A stretch of DNA of 64,000 bases from positions 6,011,097 to 6,075,096 of the forward strand of contig NZ_LS999839.1 in NCBI RefSeq assembly GCF_900564155.1. Direction: 5' to 3'. The notes under the pieces are model-generated. The model was given only the letters and a program-made list of their open reading frames with translations, was not told the origin of the DNA and searched no databases. Positions 34,701-43,700 of the stretch are shown piece by piece. The position numbers were made by a program, and so were the translations under genes. Source of the DNA: Pedobacter schmidteae. GTDB lineage: Bacteria > Bacteroidota > Bacteroidia > Sphingobacteriales > Sphingobacteriaceae. Within the stretch, counting starts at the first letter, position 1, and each line of letters opens with the position of its first letter.

Positions 34701-37700
34701 GCGGGAAGGTTCGCGGTCGCCGTATTTTTGATGATACTCTTATCGGTCGCTCCGGCATCCACCATTCCGGTGATGGTTACATCAACTTCTGCTGTTCCGG
34801 CCGGAATGTTTGCAGTAAGATTTACATTTCCGGTTCCACTGGCAGCACTGGTTAATGTTGCTCCATTTTGCGCAACGGCCGACCAGCTTACCCCGTTAAT
34901 ACCCGCAGGGATTAAGTCATTAATGACTACCCCAGGTGCATTACTTGGTCCTTCGTTAACAATTCTCAACTTGTGCACAATCTGCTCCCCGGCAGTAATG
35001 TCAGCAGGTCCCGATTTGATGATCCTGATATTGGCCATACGGCTAAGCTGGGTGGTTACCGTACTTGAGGCAGGTGTCGGGTCTGTCACCCCAGCTTCCG
35101 GTGTTGCGGTCGCAGTATTGACCAGCGACACACCTGTAAACCCAGGATCTACTGTTCCGGTGACATTAATGGTAACCTGTGCGCTGCCTGCGGGAATAGC
35201 TGCAAACACGCTTACGTTAGCTGTTGTACCGCTAGCCGTTCCATTTATAACTGCGCCGTTTTGCGCTGTGGCAGTCCAGTTGATATTATTTATTCCTGCA
35301 GGGATAACATCCTGGATATTTACATTGGTGGTGTTGGATGGCCCATTGTTGCTAACCGTAATGCTATAAGCGATAGACTGTCCCGCTACAGCAGTTGCAG
35401 GCCCACTTTTCTGAATGCGGATATCTGCTGTTTTAGCAATTTGGGTGGTTGTGGTATTAGATGTGGTTTCGGGATTACCTGGTTCAGCAGGCGTGGTCTT
35501 GAAAGCATTGAGCAACTGCGTAGCGCTGGTTGATGGATCAACAGTCCCGGTAACCGTAACCAGAATTCCGTTAGCGGTACCTGCCGGGATATTGGCGATC
35601 AAGCTCACTGTGGCCCCACTGCCACTAGCCCCCGAAACGACAGCCGCCGCACCAGAGGTGATTGCATTCCAACTGGAATTTATAATCCCTGCTGGTAAAA
35701 CATCTGTAATCACCAGATTTTTGGCATCACTTGGTCCATTATTTTTAATCTGCAACGTATAAGTAATTTTCTCGCCGGCAGAAATTACTGCCGGAGCAGC
35801 TTTCACTGCAGTAATGTCTACCTTTTTATCAATTGTTGTGTTAATGGTATTGGAATTGACAGGACTGGTACCAGGTTCTGCAGGGGTGGCTACAGCTGTA
35901 TTGGCAAATGTACCTGCCAGGGCCGATGATGCAACCTGTCCTGTTATCGTAATGACAATCTGATTTCCACTGCCAGCAGGGATGTTTCCTTTCACTTGTA
36001 CATTGTTTCCGGTGCCGGTATCGCCACTGGTGATACTTGCTGTTCCTGCAAAAGTAGCCGTCCAACTTACATTGCTCAGGTTTGCAGATACAAGATCCTG
36101 AATGCTGAGTGCCGTTGCGTTTGAAGGTCCGCTATTTGTGGCTGTAACGGTATAAGTAACGGTTTGGCCTGCTGATATATTTGCCGGACCGGTTTTTACC
36201 AGGCTAATGGTTGGCCTGGCATTGACAACCGTGGTCAGTGTGGTATTGTCGGCTGTGGTACCTGGTTCTGCAGGCGTTACTGTCGCATTGTTTACAATAG
36301 GTGCCGTTGCCGAAGCCAGTACCGTTCCCTTAATGTTAACTGTGATAGTATTTGCTGCGCCCGCTGGAACATTGGCTTTTATTTCGATGTCGTTGCCTGA
36401 ACCACTGGCACCACTAAGCACCTGAGTAGTTCCCGCCGTTGTGGTTGTCCAGCTTACATTGCTTATGCTGGCAGGAACGATGTCTTTGATGGTCGCATTA
36501 TCAGCATTTGCGGTGCTGGCGTTTGCAATAACCAATGTATAAAAAATCTGCTGCCCTGCCGAGATTACTCCCGGTCCGCTTTTGCTGATCGTTAAAGCAG
36601 GTATTTTATTTATTGTTGCAGTTGTGGTGGCTGTTTTAGCCACTGTTCCTGGCTCGGCCGGAGTTGCAGTAGCCGTATTGCTAAGCAAACCGCTAAATCC
36701 TGCCGAGACAGTACCCGTTACCGCAATGGTGACTGCATTGCCGCTGCCAGCCGGAATATCAGCATTTACACTGATGGCACTGTTTGTACCGCTAGCCGTT
36801 CCATTTAGTACGGCAGTTCCGATTTTAGTGGCTGTCCAACTGATATTGCTGATTGCCGCTGGAATCTGATCCGTAATTACCAATGCCTTCGCATCCGAAT
36901 TGCTAAAGTTATTAACGGTAATGTTATAAGTGATCTGCTGTCCTGATACTAAGCTTGCGGGCCCGGTTTTGCTGATGCTAAGCACCGGTGTACGCGCAGC
37001 AGTTGTAGTCGCTGTAGAGGATACCGCTGTAGTTCCTGTTTCCGACGGTGTTGCAGAAGCCGTATTTACAATACTTCCGCTAAATGAAGCATCAACAGTC
37101 CCGCTAACGGTTACAGTAACCTTATTGCCAGAGCCAGCCGGAATGTCGGCATTTATAGCGATGTTATTGCCTGTACCGCTTGCTCCATTGTTGATCAGTG
37201 CTGTTCCCGATGACAGGGCGGTCCAGCTTACATTTTTAATACTTGCCGGGACTACATCGGCAATAGCCAGTTGGACGGCATTTGAACTGCTGGTATTGGC
37301 TACATTAATGGTATAAGTGATTTGCTGACCTGAAGTAATGCTTGCCGGACCTGTTTTTAAAATACTTAAAACCGGAAGCCTGCTTACCTGGGTGGTACTG
37401 GTTGCTGTTTTGCTTTGCGTACCGGGCTCTGCAGGCGTTGCAGTAGCGGAGTTACTTAGCGTACCGGTAAACGCTGGAGACACCTTACCGTTTATGGTAA
37501 TGGTTATTTTATTACCAGCCCCTGTTGGCAGGTCTCCACTCATATTTATCGTATTCCCAGATCCGTTACCGGCGCCAACTATGCTGGCTGTACCTGCTGT
37601 GGCGGCACTCCATGTTACGTCGGTAATCTGCGCAGGCACATTATCAGAGATCATCAATGCCTTTGCATCCGAAATGCTCGTATTGGTTACCTCAATGGTA

Positions 37701-40700
37701 TAACTTATTGGCTGCCCGGCAGTAAGTGTTGCAGGGCCGGTTTTAGTAATACCAATTACCGGAGTACGCGTAACGGCGGTAGTAACCGTTGAAGTAGAAG
37801 GCTGACTTCCGGCCTCGGAAGGTGTAGCCGTAGATGAGTTGTTTATTGAGCCACTAAAGCCAGCCTCAATGGTACCCGTTATACTGATATTAATGGCATT
37901 GGTTCCTCCTGTTGGGATGTTTCCTTTAACACTGATGGCATTGCCTGTACCGTTTGCAGCACCAATAATAGTTGCTCCACTTTGTGTGGTGGCTGTCCAG
38001 CTTACATTTTTAATGTTTGCCGGAACTATATCGACAATGCTGGCATTCATGGCATCACTTAAACCATTATTGGTTACTTTAAGCGTATAGGTAATGGCCG
38101 CACCGGCATTGGCTATTTCTGGCCCGTCTTTCAAAATCAGTAAACCTGACTTGGCCGAGATATTTGTGGTTACGGTATTCGAATTTACCGGAGGTACCGG
38201 CTCAGCAGGTGTTCCGGTAACGGTATTGGTAAAGCTACCTGTAGCTGATGGGGAGACCGTACCAGTTACATTAAGTACAAGGGTATTGCCCGTACCTGCG
38301 GGTATACTTCCTGTAAAATTGATGTTGTTTCCGGTACCTGCACCTGTACCCGCAAAAGTAGCCGCACCGGTTTTAGTTAAAGTCCAGCTGGTATTCGTTA
38401 CCTGCGCCGGAATGATATCAGCATAAGCAGTATTCAAAGCATCACTGGTTCCTGTATTGCTGATGGTAATTTTATAGGTAATGGCATCGCCCGCAATCAC
38501 ATTTGCAGGTCCTTCCTTCGCTATGCTGAGTACAGGCTTCCTGGTTACAGGAGTGGTTACTGTTGAGGTTGCTCCATTAGGATCAGGGATATTTGGAGAA
38601 GTTGCCGTAGCGGTATTTACCAGGTTACCGGAAAAGCCCTGCCCAACAGTGCCCGTTACTGTAATCGTGATTGTATTGCCCCCACCGGAAGCGATATCGG
38701 CAATCACATTTACGTTGTTGCCGGCCGAGGTATTTTGAACAACTGCCGCGGTTCCTGAAGCACTGGCAGTGATGGCGCTTACAGCTATCGATGCTGGTAC
38801 CACATCGGCAATCGCCACCCCTGTTGCATTACTGGGGCCCGCATTTGCTGCGAGGATCTGATAAGTAATGACCTGTCCGGCCACTATTGGACCATTGGTA
38901 ACCAGGGATTTTGTAATGGTGATATCGGCAGATCGTACATAGCTAATGGTGACATCACTTGAAGAAGCCGCACAAGGGCCGTTGGTAATGGTCCAGGTGA
39001 GTGTTGCTGTCGTATTTGGAGCAATGGTAACCGAGGTATTTGGATTGGCGGGATCGGCAATAGTTGCTGTTCCCGTTTTAACGGTCCACATTCCGGTGCC
39101 TGCCGAAGGGGTATTGGCTTGCATGGTGAATATGCCAGAGTTATTCTGGGTCATATTTTGGCCTGCATTGGCGCTGGTAGGATCGGCAAAATTGGTCAGC
39201 ACCACCTGATCACTTGAAGGCAGGCAAACGCCGTTACTGATGGTCCATTGCAAGGTTGCAGTTTGCCCCTGTGGGACATTGACGGTAGAATTCGGATTGT
39301 TTGGCGCATCGATGGTAGCCTGTCCGGATACAACCGACCAGACTCCCGTTCCGATTGCAGGTGTATTCCCCGACAGGGTAAACAAATCTACTCTACAGTG
39401 CTGCTGATCGGCACCGGCAGCAGCCACTGTCGGTGTTTTACTAACGGTAATTGTAATTGGTGTACTTCTGTCGTTACAACTACCTGAGGTAACCACTCTC
39501 CTGTATTGTGTAGTCAGATTAAGTACCGGCGGATCAAAGTCTTTCGATACTGCAGCGCCCACGGTTGTCCAGGTTTGTCCGTTGTCTGTGCTTTGCTCCC
39601 AACTATAGATGTATGTTCCACTTCCACCGGTAGGAATAGCACCTGTAATTACCTGTGGATCTCCACTATTGCAAAATGCAATAGCTGCAGGGGCAGTGAG
39701 TGAATTACCCCCTATTGCAGGATTCACGGTAACAGTAATCACATTACTATTTTGCGGACCACAGCCAGAAGCCGTTGAACTTACCACCCTTCTATAATAA
39801 GTGGTCTGATTGATTGCACCAGACGGTGTATATCCTTTTTGATTGGCACCTGCAATATCGGTAAATCCTGTTGTTGCGCTTGTGGTACTACTTTGCCACT
39901 GATAGGCATAAATGTTATCCCCTCCGGTTGCCGCAGTTAACTCGGTAAAGGCAGCAGGTGTACCACTTTGACAAAACGATTGATTTCCGCCTACAGTTCC
40001 CGCAGTTAAAGCTGGATTTACCGTAATTTGAACTATATTACTATTTAATGGTGCAGCACAGGCACCGGATGTTACCTGCCTGCGGTAATAAGTAGTTGTC
40101 GTAATAACCGGTGGATCATAGGTGGCTCCCGTTGCACCGCCAATATTGGTAAAAGTAATGTTGTCTGTACTGATTTGCCACTGGTAAGCGTAGGTTCCAC
40201 TACCTCCAGCAGGTGTGCTTCCAGTAATTATTCCCGGATCACCGGTAACACATAATGAGGAATTGGCCGGCGCAGTAATGGTATTATTGGCCAATACAGG
40301 TTGTACGGTAATGGTTACTGCAGCACTTGTATTGGCTGTGTTACATGGACCACTTGTGATAGACCTACGGTATTGTGTGCTTGCAGTTAATGCTGCCGGG
40401 CTGTAGCTAATGGCATTATTGGTTCCTGCTGCTGCAGTCCAGGTTACTCCATTGTCAGTACTCTGCTCCCACAAATAAGTATAGGTTCCCGAGCCTCCCG
40501 TTGGCGCGCTTCCGATTAAACTGGTTGGTGTCGTATTGGCACAAATAGTCTGATCGGCAGTGACGGTATTGTTTGCCAAAGCTGAATTGACCGTTACATC
40601 AAATGTAAAAGTTGAGCCTGTACAACCGGCAAGTGTAGGTGTTACGGTATAGCGAACAACACCGGTAGATCCGGAGGTATTAACTAATGTCTGACTAATG

Positions 40701-43700
40701 GGTGCAGCCGAGGCTGTGGCCAGATTTGTAAAGCCGCTAACGGTTCCGCCCGACAACTGAGCTGCTGTCCAGGTGTATTGGGTTCCATTGTCGGTATTGG
40801 TTGGTGTAACCGAGAAAGATGATCCGGAGCATATTGCCGCCGGATTTGCCGCAGTTGGCGCCAATGGCGGTACAACAGTTACCACAACGGTAAAATTGGC
40901 CCCAGTACACCCCGAATAAGTTGGGGTTACGGTATAGGTTATGGTACCGGCATTTGTGCCTGTAATGGAAACATTCTGACTGATGGAATTCTGATTCGTC
41001 GCAGCAGTCCCTCCTGTAATATTCGGTGTGGATTTAACAGGAGCACCCCAGGAATAGGTAGTCCCGGTTGCTGCTCCCGGAGGCTGCACATTGAAGGTTC
41101 CACTTGTACAAACGGACGCCGTCTGATTGCTGATCACCGGTCGTGGTGTAACCGTAATCACAGCTGGTGTAGAAAAAGCACTTCCACAACCTGCAAGCTG
41201 AACAACCGCACGATAGCTGGTTGTTGTGCTGATATTGGTATAATTAAGAGTAGTTGAAGTATTGACAATACTAGTCCAGGTGGCACCATTATCGATAGAC
41301 GATTCCCATCTGATTACTGTGCCCGAACTGCCATTGAGCGTAAGCACACCATTACTGCCCGAGCATACCGGCGATGAAGTGGCTACGGTACCGGCAGAAG
41401 CCACCGTTACAGTATGCGTTGCGCTTTTCGGGCCGCTACAACCCTGCACTGTTGCCGTGATGACGGCGGTTCCTGTAAAAGTTGAAGACCAGGTTACTTG
41501 TCCGGTAGCGGCATCAATAACACCTGCCGCGGGTAAATCTATAGAATAGGCAATACTGCTACTATATGATGCGGTAGCGGGATAATTGGATACCTCAAAT
41601 CCCTGGCAGCGACTGGAGTTTGCCCCGGCAGCAAATACTGGAGTAGCCACAATACCATTTACAGTAAGGGTTCCTGTTGCTGAAACAGGAGTACCACCGG
41701 TTGTAGTTACCGTGTAAGTTTGGGCGCCACTGGTAGTTACCGTAGGCGTACCGCTGATGGTGAATTTTTTAACACCTCCCGCAGAACTGAAAACACCGGT
41801 AACACCTGCCGGTAAATTAGTCGCCGAGGCGGCCGTTGCACTTGCACCAAGTGTATAAACGATTGGGGTAATGGCCGTATTGATGCAGACAGTTTGTGCA
41901 TCAGAACCACCCGGATCTACAGAAATGGAAGAAGGCGTTACAGTTACACTACTTACATCATTGGCCGGCACGGCATCTGTTTGTGTACCCGTAATGGTTG
42001 CAGTATTTACATAAGGTCCTGTGGCCAGTACTTTTGCAGTTATAATCAAAGAGACCTCCTGGTTACTGGTTAGCGCCCCTATTGACCACACTCCTGTGGT
42101 ATTATTATAGGAAGTCCCTGCTGAAGGCGTATTGGAAATGTAAGAAAATCCGGCAGGAAGCTGGTCCTTTACTGATACCCCCAGGGCATTACCAGCCCCT
42201 GTACTTTTGGCTTTTAAGGTAAAGTTGATGGTTGCCCCTACAGGAGGAGACGCATTATCTACAGTTTTAACAATTGACCTGTCAATATTACAAAGGGCAA
42301 CAGTAACCGGCAAAGACTGTGCGCTAATTCCACATTCCAATTGTGAGGTAACGGTATAGCTTCCTGAGGCTGTTGCTACCAAAGAACTACCCGTAGCTCC
42401 TGCTATTGCGATTCCATCCAGATACCATTGAAAGGGCGCAGTACTACCTGGCGCAACACTTAGAGTGGCCGTAGCACAATCTGATTGTGCAAGTCCTGGT
42501 TTTAAGGCTTTTTGAGGAAATGGCGATAAATAATTTGCCATAGAGAACCCAACTCCCTGCTGTACAGCGGCTACAGTTATACGTGTATTACAGGTTAAAG
42601 TCAGCACCGACGGCGAACCAATATTGGCATTTGTAAAATCAATCACGTAAACACCGGAACTGCCCAATTGCCGACGTGTTCCCACGCCAGGTAAAGTTTC
42701 GATATCTGTATTTGTATAATTGGTACCAGCACTACCAGAAGTGGTTAAAAATACCTTATCAGTTAAACTTTTTGTAAGAATAAAAGAAAAATAAGGCAGA
42801 TCACCTGGCGTATTTGTTCCTTGTCCATATCCTCTAAACTTATAAGTTTCAGCCCTTAAAGATCCACCACAGGCAGCTATTGGCGCCAATGTGGCTATAT
42901 CAACCTCGCAGGTGACAGCCGTACCAGCATAAGCTACAACATTTTTATTAGCCTGAATCCTGGTGGCCGAGTATTGTGTTGTGCCAACTCCGTTGGGAAT
43001 TTGAATAAAACTACCGGCAGCTGTCAATGTAGTGGTAGAACTTGATTGCAAAGTACCATTAGCGTTAAAGTTAGATACCGTTACAGTTGTATTGGGTTCT
43101 GTGGCTACAACTACGGTTTGTTCGGCAGTTGCATTTCCAGCCCCTCTTATGACTACATATTCCGATCCCAAAGAAGAAACTGGTGGTATAGGGTTATAAG
43201 CACCGTCGCCACAACCTCCCGGAGCGTCAACCCGGGCAGAAGTATTCATTACTGCAGGCCCTGAAGTCTCAACGAGTGTTCCAATGGCCGATTGAAAAAG
43301 ATAACTTTGCCCGGCATTTAAAGTCGCAGTGGCAACCCCGGCGATCTTAACGATAGTGTTATTTTCAATAGCCATGATGGTATAGATAGGCTTTTCACTT
43401 CCATTGATGGTTCCATCTCTATAATAACCAACCCTAAAAGCATTACCAATGGCAGCATCGCCAAAACTAAATAAGGAAGCATTCCCTTTAATGAAGCTGT
43501 CATTTCCTTCACCGCCCAAATTATCAGAGGCCACATTTCTTACATTGACTGATATAGGTTGTGATCCCGTAACAATCATTCCGGCACCATTTAATACTGT
43601 ATTTAAGGTATTGCTAAGCGCGGGCAAAGTATTTGGTAATGCTGGAAACCGATATACTGCGGGATTTCCGGCGGTAGCCGATAAAGTAGCCATCGAGGTT

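Noticed and set aside
25989..41549. Many plus-strand open frames of 60-260 codons within the DUF11 gene
   Set aside because: They recur in step with the DUF11 units, have no signal or domain and lie antisense to an intact 6060-codon frame.
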